DNA of 10,300 nt, taken from contig JAYVXS010000319.1 of NCBI GenBank assembly GCA_043784965.1, positions 1 to 10,300 of the forward strand, written 5' to 3'. Source of the stretch: JAYTQQ01 sp043784965 (lineage in GTDB: Bacteria > Bdellovibrionota > Bdellovibrionia > Bdellovibrionales > JAMPXM01). A model generated the notes under the pieces. The model had not been told where the DNA came from. It saw only the letters and a program-made list of their open reading frames with translations, and ran no database searches. Both the position numbers and the translations under genes were made by a program. Of the stretch, positions 1 through 6,279 are shown piece after piece; the stretch's first letter is position 1; each line of letters opens with the position of its first letter.

Positions 1-2
1 CT

Positions 3-527
3 TTATTTATGGCAAGCATTTTATGGACTAGCCTTAGGTTAAGAGAAGAGCGTGAACAATTGAATATTCAGCCATCAATTCAGAAAAACATTTTTTACTA
101 CTTCATTTGCTCTTTGCCTGTCCTGGTTTTCATACAGCTTCTTTTGGGTGGCTTGGTGGCCAGTACTTACTCGGGATTGGTTTGTTTGGACTTTCCGAAG
201 TGCAATGGCTTGTGGATTCCAAGTCTAACCGGGACGCTTGGGCTTCAGGTGATTCATAGATTTATGGCTTATTTTCTTGCCTTAAGTATTTTTGTGATTC
301 GCATGTGGGCGGCACGTGATGAGAAAAGCCTAAGATTAAATCCCATTCTATTTTTTAATGCAAAATTACTTTTTATGGCGGTGGTTTTACAGATCTGCTT
401 GGGAATTCTTAATCTGAAATACTTTATACCCGCGTGGGGAGCTGTGCTCCACCACCTCACTGGCGTGGTTTTGCTCGCAATTTCAATACGCTTTGTTTTC
501 TTAGTTAAGCGTCGATCGGTACTTTGA
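3..527 (+). CDS. ctaA: Heme A synthase (COX15/CtaA), C-terminal half, 5'-truncated by window edge
   Basis: Integral membrane enzyme that oxidises the C8 methyl of heme O to the formyl of heme A for aa3-type cytochrome oxidase. The frame is open to the window edge, so the gene starts upstream; the Met at base 9 is probably internal. Numbering from that Met, four hydrophobic segments (about 30-52, 74-98, 115-137, 144-167) correspond to transmembrane helices 5-8 of the usual eight. Family marks seen: LLGGLVAS, then a loop with the CLDFPKC pair (Cys59, Cys65) typical of the second periplasmic cysteine loop, VIHR (His83) and LHHLTG (His148/149), which supply the C-terminal heme ligands. The C-terminus is basic (VKRRS), as expected for a cytoplasmic tail. 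About 170 residues are present of roughly 300 or more in the family. The gene ends 6 bases from the convergent maiA. The family call is firm; the N-terminal half cannot be judged. Confidence 0.9.
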   Translation, partial: LFMASILWTSLRLREEREQLNIQPSIQKNIFYYFICSLPVLVFIQLLLGGLVASTYSGLVCLDFPKCNGLWIPSLTGTLGLQVIHRFMAYFLALSIFVIRMWAARDEKSLRLNPILFFNAKLLFMAVVLQICLGILNLKYFIPAWGAVLHHLTGVVLLAISIRFVFLVKRRSVL

Positions 528-533
528 GGAGGT

Positions 534-1190
534 CTATTTTGCTTGCAGAAAATCTGGCTGGGCATTTGGGTGTGCATTTTTAAATGCTTCGAGCTCTAAA
601 CAGGTCTTTGCTATTCTCATGCAATTTGGAAAAATCAACTCATCAAGATGGTATCTTTGAACATTGTAAAGACTCGGGATGAGAAAACAATCTACGGCAC
701 TAATGTTTGAGCCAAAGCAAAATTCTTTGCAGTATTTTGCGATGAAATTTTCAAAAATACTCATACCATTTTTGAGCCAATAAGATGCCCAAGCATCTTT
801 TTTTTCTTGATCAAAACCAGCCTGATTGCCTAGTTCATTTAACGTATGTAAATTATGTAAGGGCTGAACTCCGCTATTGATAATTTCACAGGCCTGAAGT
901 TGTAGGGCGCGCTCATATGGATCTTTTGAGAAAAGTTTCGGGTTAGGAAATAATGAATCTAAATAGTCAATAATGGCAAGCGATTGGCCAATCACTTTGT
1001 CGCCGTGAATTAGAGTTGGCACCTGAGCGCTTGGGTTGAGTTTTCGGTATTTTTCACTCTTCTGTTCGCCCCCCTCTTTTACGAGGTTAACCGTATGTAG
1101 CTCATACGAAATTTTTTTTAAATTCAGAGCTATTCGGACGCGATATGAAGCTGAACTGCGATAGTAGCTGTAAAGCTCAAGTTTTGCCAT
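534..1190 (-). CDS. maiA: Maleylacetoacetate isomerase (zeta-class glutathione S-transferase)
   Basis: Cytoplasmic glutathione-dependent cis-trans isomerisation of maleylacetoacetate to fumarylacetoacetate in tyrosine/homogentisate degradation. The 218 residues match the family length. The N-terminal thioredoxin-like domain (about 1-85) carries the zeta motif as RSSASYRVRIAL (residues 11-22), NPSAQVPTL (52-60) with the cis-proline, and QSLAIIDYL (69-77) of the glutathione site. The C-terminal helical domain has GVQPLHNL (107-114), AVDCFLIPSLYNVQRY (165-180) and the family ending HPNAQPD. The cysteine of the SSC motif known from human GSTZ1 is Ala14 here (codon GCT); Ser12 and Ser13 are kept, and I recall Ala at this place in other bacterial members. 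The start has a GGGAG ribosome site 5 bases upstream (complement of 1196-1200). It is divergent from fahA, which encodes the next enzyme, across 128 bases. Related isomerases such as maleylpyruvate isomerase are the main alternative, but the neighbour favours MaiA. Confidence 0.9.
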   Translation of the reverse strand: MAKLELYSYYRSSASYRVRIALNLKKISYELHTVNLVKEGGEQKSEKYRKLNPSAQVPTLIHGDKVIGQSLAIIDYLDSLFPNPKLFSKDPYERALQLQACEIINSGVQPLHNLHTLNELGNQAGFDQEKKDAWASYWLKNGMSIFENFIAKYCKEFCFGSNISAVDCFLIPSLYNVQRYHLDELIFPNCMRIAKTCLELEAFKNAHPNAQPDFLQAK

Positions 1191-1227
1191 TTTTTCTCCC
1201 TTACTCTCGTCGGACTCGCGTTATTTC

Positions 1228-1252
1228 TAATGTCCTTCTTTTATAGACATTA
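1228..1252. promoter_or_regulatory. Perfect 7-bp inverted repeat bracketing a -10-like hexamer between maiA and fahA
   Basis: TAATGTC at 1228-1234 is mirrored exactly by GACATTA at 1246-1252, with an 11-base spacer and 18 bp between half-site centres. On the minus strand the spacer holds TATAAA (complement of 1240-1245), five of six matches to a sigma70 -10 and about 50 bases upstream of the maiA start. The matching -35 is weak. The location between two divergent genes of one catabolic pathway suggests an operator for a dimeric regulator. That role is inferred from symmetry and position only. Confidence 0.4.
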
Positions 1253-1318
1253 AGTTAAGAATTCGCTACAAGCAAAGGATCCGCCGCAATAGTTTTTGTA
1301 CAGGAGCTATATAGTAAA

Positions 1319-2302
1319 ATGAGACTTGGAACCTTAAAGAGCAAAATGAGTCGTGATGGGGATCTGGTTGTAATTAGCCGTGACGGTCGTAGGGGAATCT
1401 TGGCTACGCACATCGCCAGCAATCTCCGAACTGCAGTTGAGAATTGGCGTGATTCGCAACTAAAGTTACAGAGGCTTTACGATGCGCTAAACAACGCCGA
1501 GGTTTCTGGAACTTTTGTAATTGATGAAAATCACTTTCATTCGCCTCTCCCGCGAAGCTTTCAGTGGGCCGATGGGTCGGCATTTATTCACCATGTAAAA
1601 CTGGTTCGCCAAGCACGCAAAGCCCCCCTGCCAGAGACGCTCACCACCGTGCCGCTTATGTATCAGGGTGGCAGTGACGATTTTCTTGCTCCTCGTGCGC
1701 CGATTCCTCAAGTTGATTTTTTGCATGGTACTGACTTTGAAGCTGAGGTCGCAGTCATTACCAATGACGTGCCACTCGGTGTAACTCCAGAACAGGCGCT
1801 CAATCATATTATACTTTTTGTTATTGTAAATGACATTTCACTTCGTGGTCTTATTCCAGATGAACTTGCTGCTGGCTTTGGATTTTTTCAAAGCAAACCA
1901 TCTTCGGCATTTGCACCCTTCGCAGTGACCGTTGATGAGCTGGGTGATGCTTATAAAAATGGCCGCATTCACTTGCCACTCTTGGTGAAGTACAATGGTG
2001 AATCCTTCGGTACGGCGAATGCTGGAGCCATGCATTTTCATTTTGGTGATTTAATTGCCCATGCCGCTCGTACAAGAAATTTACAGGCGGGGACTATTAT
2101 CGGTAGTGGGACAGTTTCAAACGAAGAGCGAGAGCGTGGCAGTTCGTGTTTAGCTGAGAAACGAGTGCTCGAACAAATAAATGACGGAGAAATTAAAACT
2201 CCATATATGAAGGTGGGCGATCGAATTCGCATTGAAATGAAGGACTTAAACGGACGTGATTTGTTCGGAGCTATTGATCAAGTTGTTGTACCAGCTAAAT
2301 AA
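1319..2302 (+). CDS. fahA: Fumarylacetoacetase (FAA hydrolase family)
   Basis: Hydrolyses fumarylacetoacetate to fumarate and acetoacetate, the last step of tyrosine degradation, in the cytoplasm with a divalent metal. The 327 residues fit the bacterial form, which begins with a beta domain (MRLGTLKS...SRDGDLVVISRD). Metal and catalytic residues line up with mouse FAH: Asp85 and His92 in WADGSAFIHHV (equivalent to D126 and H133, same spacing), Glu141 and Glu143 in DFEAEVAV (E199, E201), Asp172 and Arg176 in NDISLR (D233, R237), and Lys193 in FFQSKP (K253). GSGTVSN (262-268) and the C-terminal FGAIDQ are also family marks. The start is set by the conserved N-terminus. A GGAG at 1303-1306 lies 12 bases upstream, farther than ideal. 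maiA is divergent and the CcmI-like gene follows after 10 bases. It could act on a related acylpyruvate, but paired with maiA this is the natural call. Confidence 0.92.
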   Translation: MRLGTLKSKMSRDGDLVVISRDGRRGILATHIASNLRTAVENWRDSQLKLQRLYDALNNAEVSGTFVIDENHFHSPLPRSFQWADGSAFIHHVKLVRQARKAPLPETLTTVPLMYQGGSDDFLAPRAPIPQVDFLHGTDFEAEVAVITNDVPLGVTPEQALNHIILFVIVNDISLRGLIPDELAAGFGFFQSKPSSAFAPFAVTVDELGDAYKNGRIHLPLLVKYNGESFGTANAGAMHFHFGDLIAHAARTRNLQAGTIIGSGTVSNEERERGSSCLAEKRVLEQINDGEIKTPYMKVGDRIRIEMKDLNGRDLFGAIDQVVVPAK

Positions 2303-2312
2303 GGAGTAAGAG

Positions 2313-2726
2313 ATGAGAAGTCTGTTTTTGGGTTTTGCAAGTTTACTAATGGCTCAAGCGGTTTTAGCTGACGCAGAAAGTATCTCGGGCGTTGTCACCA
2401 TTTCAAAGGAACTTGAAAAAACTTTGACCCCTAAGGGTGTTCTTTTTATCATTGCGCGAGCCGCAGGAGAGGCTAAACCCGGAATGCCGCCTTTAGCCGT
2501 TTTACGCATACCACAGCCAAAATTTCCTCAGAGCTTTTCAATCGGCCCAAGCAATTCGATGATGGGTGGTAAATTTGAAGGTGAAATGGCAATATTAGCT
2601 AAATATACGCCATCTGGTGATGCTCTTGATAAGAGTGGTCCACAAGGTACAGACCCAAAGTATTTAAAGTTAAGACCTGGTAAGTCTGATCTAAAAATTG
2701 AATTGAACTTGCAGAAGAAAAAATAG
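2313..2726 (+). CDS. Exported stand-alone CcmI/CycH C-terminal-like domain protein
   Basis: Small protein (137 residues) predicted to be periplasmic. Residues 1-19 form a Sec signal (basic start, hydrophobic core, cleavage likely after VLA19). The rest resembles the C-terminal periplasmic domain of the cytochrome c biogenesis protein CcmI/CycH: ISGVVTISKEL (24-34), GVLFIIARAAG (42-52), PPLAVLRIP (59-67), PQSFSIGPSNSM (72-83), then ILAKYTPSGDAL (94-105), where the family has a graded 'isksG.a....GD' segment. In CcmI this domain follows a TPR region and helps hand apocytochrome to the heme lyase; here neither the membrane anchor nor the TPR part is present. An AAGGAG ribosome site (2301-2306) sits 6 bases before the ATG and overlaps the end of fahA, so the two genes are probably co-transcribed. 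The domain resemblance was recognised by eye; the function without its usual partners is unknown. Confidence 0.72.
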   Translation: MRSLFLGFASLLMAQAVLADAESISGVVTISKELEKTLTPKGVLFIIARAAGEAKPGMPPLAVLRIPQPKFPQSFSIGPSNSMMGGKFEGEMAILAKYTPSGDALDKSGPQGTDPKYLKLRPGKSDLKIELNLQKKK

Positions 2727-2739
2727 CATACAGAATTTA

Positions 2740-2788
2740 AGTTTATGAGGCCTAAGCTCTCTCGGGAGCTATAAAAACCTCATAAACT
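2740..2788. terminator. Compound hairpin between convergent transcription units (possible bidirectional terminator)
   Basis: An outer perfect 11-bp inverted repeat pairs AGTTTATGAGG (2740-2750) with CCTCATAAACT (2778-2788). Inside its loop is a second hairpin, AGCTCT (2755-2760) with GGAGCT (2765-2770), loop CTCG, one pair being G-U. It lies between the ends of the CcmI-like gene and tig, where a shared terminator is expected. Neither strand shows the U-run of a standard intrinsic terminator directly after the outer stem, so termination is a positional inference. Confidence 0.4.
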
Positions 2789-2798
2789 CACTCGTGGC

Positions 2799-2830
2799 CC
2801 TAAGAGCCAGCCTAAGAGCCAGCCTAAGAG
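2799..2830. repeat. 12-bp tandem repeat overlapping the tig stop codon
   Basis: The unit CCTAAGAGCCAG occurs at 2799-2810 and 2811-2822, with a partial copy (CCTAAGAG) at 2823-2830, all identical. Each copy contains the complement of TAG. Because the unit is a multiple of three, the tig frame meets TAG at 2824-2826, again at 2812-2814 and again at 2800-2802. Replication slippage that duplicated the end of tig is the simplest origin. Confidence 0.85.
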
Positions 2831-4137
2831 ATTTCTTTGTTTTCACCGACGAATTCGCTCGCATCAACTTCATTCAATTTCGCTGTGCTTAAAAGAAATT
2901 CAACTACTTTGTCTTCAGTTAGTTTGTAAGCCATTTGTCGGCGCATATTGCTATCAGCTTCGGCATCTAGTTTCTTATTTTGCATTTGACCAGCGTTTGC
3001 ATGGATAGCTTGTTCAAGCTCTTCTTTGGTAACAAATAAATTATTTTGTTTAGCCAACTCATCTATCAAAAAGCTGGACTGAATCATGAAGCTCGCGGTA
3101 TTTGAAAAATCCTGGTCCCATTTTTCTTTGTAGGCCTCGTACTCTTTTGTAGAAAGGCCTTGTTGGGCTAAGCGCTGTTCAAAATTTTTGATCAACATAT
3201 TTTTTTGATCAACTAAAAGAGACTTGGGAACGGTCACTGGATTTTTTTCAGCCAAAGTTCTTAAAAGGCGGGCCTTCATATCCTCACGAATACGATATTC
3301 TTCGCGTTTTTTAAAGTCTTCTGAAACCCGAGCGCGCAATTCGCTCAAGGTCTGTCCTTGCCCCATTTTTTTAGCGAACTCATCATCTAAGTTTGGCAGT
3401 TCTTTTCTCTTCATGGCATGGACCGTGATTTTAAATACTTTATCTTTTCCTTGGAGTTCAGCAACCTGATAGGTTTCTGGAAACTTTGCTGTTACTTCTC
3501 TTGTCGTGCCAACAGTCATTCCCTCAATGCCCTCTTCAAATCCAGGGATCATTTGACCGGAACCGAGTTCAAGCTCATGACCCAGGATTTGCTTTTCTCC
3601 GGTTCCAGTTAGCTCGAAATCGGAAGAAAAATCGATTACTAAAATATCACCCTTAATTGCGGGACGGTCCTCTAAGACAGGCACCGTTTGAGCAAACATA
3701 TTTTGCCAAGACGCAAGAGTTTCATCTACGAACTTTTCGCTCGTCCCAAGCTTTTCTTTTTTAACTTCAAGTCCACTAAAATGAGCTACCTTGACTTCAG
3801 GACGCACTTCAAACTCAGCCGTGAACTTAAAGTCCTTATCAGCCTCATACTCATCGAATTCAATTGCGGGATAGCCAATTGGATCAAGTGCGTGCTCGTC
3901 GACAGCCTTTGGATAGTGTTTTTGAATGAGGTCCTGAATGACATCCTGCTTAACTCGCCCACCGTAAAGTGATTTGATAGTCCCAATTGGCGCTTTTCCC
4001 TTACGAAAACCCTTAATATTAGCTTGCTTCTGGACCTGCTTAAAGGCGCTTTCAAAAGCAGCTTGAACCTCTGAAAGTGGCACTTCAATATTGAGTTTAC
4101 GTTCTAAGGTCGAAATTGTCTCGAGGCTAGTTTTCAT
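2824..4137 (-). CDS. tig: Trigger factor (ribosome-associated chaperone and peptidyl-prolyl isomerase)
   Basis: Binds ribosomal protein L23 at the exit tunnel and protects nascent chains. The 437 residues are of normal family length with all three parts present. The N-terminal ribosome-binding domain (about 1-112) contains the signature GFRKGKAP at 43-50. The FKBP-type isomerase domain (about 160-245) contains GDILVIDF, LELGSGQMIPGFEEGIEGM (189-207) and ETYQVAELQGKDKVFKITV. The C-terminal helical chaperone arms (about 250-425) follow. The start has GGAG 5 bases upstream (complement of 4143-4146). Its stop lies in a 12-bp tandem repeat giving two further in-frame TAG codons. In many bacteria clpP, clpX and lon follow tig; here it faces a convergent unit, so that linkage is absent. 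A strong-looking promoter lies at 4216-4244. Confidence 0.96.
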   Translation of the reverse strand: MKTSLETISTLERKLNIEVPLSEVQAAFESAFKQVQKQANIKGFRKGKAPIGTIKSLYGGRVKQDVIQDLIQKHYPKAVDEHALDPIGYPAIEFDEYEADKDFKFTAEFEVRPEVKVAHFSGLEVKKEKLGTSEKFVDETLASWQNMFAQTVPVLEDRPAIKGDILVIDFSSDFELTGTGEKQILGHELELGSGQMIPGFEEGIEGMTVGTTREVTAKFPETYQVAELQGKDKVFKITVHAMKRKELPNLDDEFAKKMGQGQTLSELRARVSEDFKKREEYRIREDMKARLLRTLAEKNPVTVPKSLLVDQKNMLIKNFEQRLAQQGLSTKEYEAYKEKWDQDFSNTASFMIQSSFLIDELAKQNNLFVTKEELEQAIHANAGQMQNKKLDAEADSNMRRQMAYKLTEDKVVEFLLSTAKLNEVDASEFVGENKEIS

Positions 4138-4151
4138 TTCATCTCCGATAT

Positions 4152-4182
4152 TTAACTAATATTATCGATAATTAGCAGTTAA
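4152..4182. promoter_or_regulatory. Nested dyad in the tig leader
   Basis: A perfect 12-bp palindrome, ATTATCGATAAT (4161-4172), is flanked by TTAACT (4152-4157) and AGTTAA (4177-4182), an exact inverted pair centred within half a base of it. The element lies 15 bases beyond the tig start. If the promoter at 4216-4244 is right, it is transcribed into the tig 5' leader just before the ribosome site. It could be a protein-binding operator or an mRNA stem affecting translation; only the symmetry is observed. Confidence 0.35.
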
Positions 4183-4215
4183 CTCATCTAAAAATTGTGA
4201 TATTTTCGAGAAGGG

Positions 4216-4244
4216 ATAATAGGAGATGGCGAAAATAAAGGCAA
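4216..4244 (-). promoter_or_regulatory. Sigma70-like promoter for tig
   Basis: Read on the minus strand: -35 TTGCCT (complement of 4239-4244, four of six consensus matches), a 17-base spacer, and -10 TATTAT (complement of 4216-4221, five of six). This predicts initiation near 4209 and a leader of about 70 bases before the tig ATG. The plus strand carries GATAAT at 4215-4220, overlapping this -10, but with no matching -35 at proper distance, so the promoter of the divergent operon is not resolved. Confidence 0.5.
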
Positions 4245-4288
4245 GTGGCTTTCTTACAATTAACCCCTAAGAATTGAGCTAGGAAACA

Positions 4289-5188
4289 ATGAGCGCAGGA
4301 CAAAAAATAAATTTTGTAACCGGTAAGGGTGGAGTAGGCAAATCGCTATTTGCCGCGAGCTTGGCTCTGGCCAAAGCCAGACAAGGCGAAAATGTCCTGC
4401 TGCTCGAAATTGGCGAGACCAGCTACTATCGAGATTTTTTTGCGCTCTCGCAAGTGTCCCACAAGCCAGTTGAGACAGGCTTAGGCTTTGAAGTGGCTCT
4501 ATGGAGTGGCGAGACCTGCTTACGTGAGTATATTTACTATTATTTAAAGCTAGAAAAAATCTTGAACCTATTTTTTGAAAACAAGGTTATGCGATCTCTG
4601 ATTAATGTGGCACCCGGCCTCAATGAAATTGCGATTCTTGGCAAAATTACTAGCGGCGTTCGCAGCATCGGCCCCACTTTAAACTACAAACGCATTGTTG
4701 TGGACTGCTACTCTACTGGACATGCGATGGCCTTATTTCGGGCCGCGCGAGGAATGCATGAAGCTATCCCATTTGGCCCAATGGGGAGGAACGCAAATGA
4801 AATTTACCAGGTGCTGCAAAACTCCGATATTTGTTCATATCATATTGTGACTCTCCTTGAAGAAATGCCGGTAGTTGAGTCATTCGAATTGGCAAAGGAT
4901 ATATTTGACGAGGTAAAAGTTCGACCTGAGATTTTTGCTAATAAAACGCTTTATTCGCCGATTGGCCTGCAAAGCCTTGCTAAATTGGCCCTAGACCCTA
5001 AGTGTTCAGGAATACGTGAGTTTGCCGACTTCTTAAAGGCGAGTATTGAGCGTCAAGATCACTACTTAGCAGAAATCTTGCAGCAAACTTTTCAACAGAA
5101 AATGCATGACTTACCCTTGGTTTTTTCAAACGACGCGAAGCTAATTGTCCAGCGTTGTGCAGATCAGGAGTTCATACGAGCCCTTTAG
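4289..5188 (+). CDS. ArsA/Get3-like ATPase, first of a pair (keeps signature Lys, altered switches)
   Basis: Cytoplasmic P-loop NTPase of the SIMIBI class, ArsA/Get3 branch, 299 residues. The deviant Walker A is TGKGGVGKS (11-19), with signature Lys13 and P-loop Lys18. The strand that in Get3 carries the catalytic DPA loop reads LLLEIGETS (37-45), so the switch I aspartate is not conserved. Switch II is VVDCYSTGHAM (137-147), keeping Asp139 and the TGH of the family's D-x-x-x-TGH pattern. FANKTLYSP (216-224) may be the base-recognition Asn loop. There is no C-terminal membrane segment, and the cysteine pattern gives no sign of an arsenite site. ATG with AGGA (4281-4284) 4 bases upstream. It overlaps the second ATPase by 34 bases, implying coupled synthesis. 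This resembles the Get3-homologue pairs of Actinobacteria (M. tuberculosis Rv3679/Rv3680), whose client is unsettled. It is not an arsenic-resistance gene on this evidence. Confidence 0.82.
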   Translation: MSAGQKINFVTGKGGVGKSLFAASLALAKARQGENVLLLEIGETSYYRDFFALSQVSHKPVETGLGFEVALWSGETCLREYIYYYLKLEKILNLFFENKVMRSLINVAPGLNEIAILGKITSGVRSIGPTLNYKRIVVDCYSTGHAMALFRAARGMHEAIPFGPMGRNANEIYQVLQNSDICSYHIVTLLEEMPVVESFELAKDIFDEVKVRPEIFANKTLYSPIGLQSLAKLALDPKCSGIREFADFLKASIERQDHYLAEILQQTFQQKMHDLPLVFSNDAKLIVQRCADQEFIRAL

Positions 5189-6279
5189 ATCAGGCACTAA
5201 AAAATAGTCGAATTCTAATCTGCACTGGTTCTGGTGGAGTCGGCAAGACTACGATTTCTGCGGGCCTCGCGATACGAGCCGCCGAACTTGGATTAAGGGT
5301 TTTAGTCTTGACGGTCGATCCGGCTCAAAGATTGATGACCAGCCTCGGGCTCAAGCCCGGCAGTGACGAAATCACTAAAGTGGACCTCCCTTCATTTTCA
5401 GGTCAAGTTTTTGCGGGAATCGTTCAATCTAAAAAAATATTTGATGATTTCATTATGAAACATGCTGGTCAGACTGAAATCGTTAATAGAATTTTCAAGA
5501 ATCGTCTTTATCAACAGTTATCCACGACGCTCAGTGGATCTCAAGAATTCACCGCGCTTGAAAAATTGCTACAAGAGTTTGAAGCGAATAACTACGAGCT
5601 AATTATTTTAGATACGCCCCCGACCAAGCATGCGCTAGATTTTTTCTTAGCTCCTAGACGAATCATCAATCTGTTTCAGGACGCCATAACCAAGTGGTTT
5701 GCTTTTCCAGATGTGGCGCCCTCCGGCTTCATTTCAAATCTGCTTTATCGAGGTACAAAAACTGTATTTAAGTCCCTCGAGATATTAACTGGAGCTCAAT
5801 TTATTGAGGAACTCATAGATTTTTTTGCGGCCGTTCAATCCATACAAAAGGTTTTACGTGAGCGTAGTGAGCGTGTTGAGCAACTCTTAGAAGATAAAAA
5901 GACACGATTTGTTTTAATTACAAGCTTCGATTCGGCAAAACTTGATGAAGCCATTGTCTTACAAAAACAGTTTGCTAAAATGAAGTATCAGTTAGAGGCG
6001 GTCATCATTAATCGAGCTTATCCCTTATGGTTCGTAAGTGGTGAGCCAGCAGAGGCTTCAGAGATGCAGGAAAACTACAACAAAGTATTTCGATTTTACA
6101 CCGTTTTTCGAAACTACTATGCAGATCGATATAGACTTTATGATAACTTCGCGGCTGGGTTCGAAACAGAAGTAGGTATATTTAGGATTCCGGACTATGG
6201 ACAAGATGTATGTGGAATTGAGGATCTTTTAAATTTAAGTAATCGTTTAGCGTCAGTTCAAAGAGAGGAAGCAAAATGA
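5155..6279 (+). CDS. ArsA/Get3-like ATPase, second of a pair (intact switches, no signature Lys); start uncertain
   Basis: Second ArsA/Get3-branch ATPase, up to 374 residues. Walker A is TGSGGVGKTT (24-33): P-loop Lys31 is present but the signature lysine position is Ser26. Switch I is intact as LTVDPAQRL (52-60, Asp55), switch II as LDTPPTKHALDF (152-163, Asp153), and INRAYP (285-290) fits the nucleotide-base Asn loop. No CXXC zinc motif or metalloid cysteine triad is seen. It is probably the catalytic partner of the gene before it. The only ordinary start in frame before the P-loop is TTG at 5155, which has no clear ribosome site; an AGGAG at 5166-5170 sits 5 bases before an in-frame ACG at 5176, giving an alternative N-terminus of about seven fewer residues. 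A stop at 5107-5109 bars any longer form. It ends in an ATGA overlap with the TPR gene. Function beyond ATP-driven switching is unknown. Confidence 0.85.
   Translation: MCRSGVHTSPLDQALKNSRILICTGSGGVGKTTISAGLAIRAAELGLRVLVLTVDPAQRLMTSLGLKPGSDEITKVDLPSFSGQVFAGIVQSKKIFDDFIMKHAGQTEIVNRIFKNRLYQQLSTTLSGSQEFTALEKLLQEFEANNYELIILDTPPTKHALDFFLAPRRIINLFQDAITKWFAFPDVAPSGFISNLLYRGTKTVFKSLEILTGAQFIEELIDFFAAVQSIQKVLRERSERVEQLLEDKKTRFVLITSFDSAKLDEAIVLQKQFAKMKYQLEAVIINRAYPLWFVSGEPAEASEMQENYNKVFRFYTVFRNYYADRYRLYDNFAAGFETEVGIFRIPDYGQDVCGIEDLLNLSNRLASVQREEAK
5166..5170 (+). promoter_or_regulatory. AGGAG ribosome-site candidate inside the ATPase overlap
   Basis: AGGAG ends 5 bases before ACG (5176-5178), in frame with the second ATPase. 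It is the only strong ribosome-site match near that gene's N-terminus, and the TTG at 5155 lies upstream of it, so it cannot serve that TTG. This makes the true start a question, not a settled fact. Confidence 0.35.

Noticed and set aside
269..577. 102-codon open frame on the minus strand across the end of ctaA
   Set aside because: It is antisense to a clear CtaA sequence, has no ribosome site or recognisable protein features, and runs into maiA.
534..1190. Loss of the active-site cysteine in MaiA as a sign of an inactive gene
   Set aside because: Both serines of the motif and the rest of the glutathione site are intact, and I recall Ala at this position in other bacterial isomerases.
3418..3972. 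Plus-strand open frames inside tig
   Set aside because: They are shadows of the strongly supported trigger factor gene and show no protein-like composition.
4215..4260. GATAAT (4215) or TACAAT (4255) as the -10 of the ATPase operon
   Set aside because: Neither has a recognisable -35 at 16-18 bases, so no promoter is called for the operon.
4289..6279. Arsenic-resistance ATPase (arsA) annotation
   Set aside because: No arsB, arsD or arsR neighbours and no metalloid cysteine site; the proteins fit the Get3-homologue pair type better.
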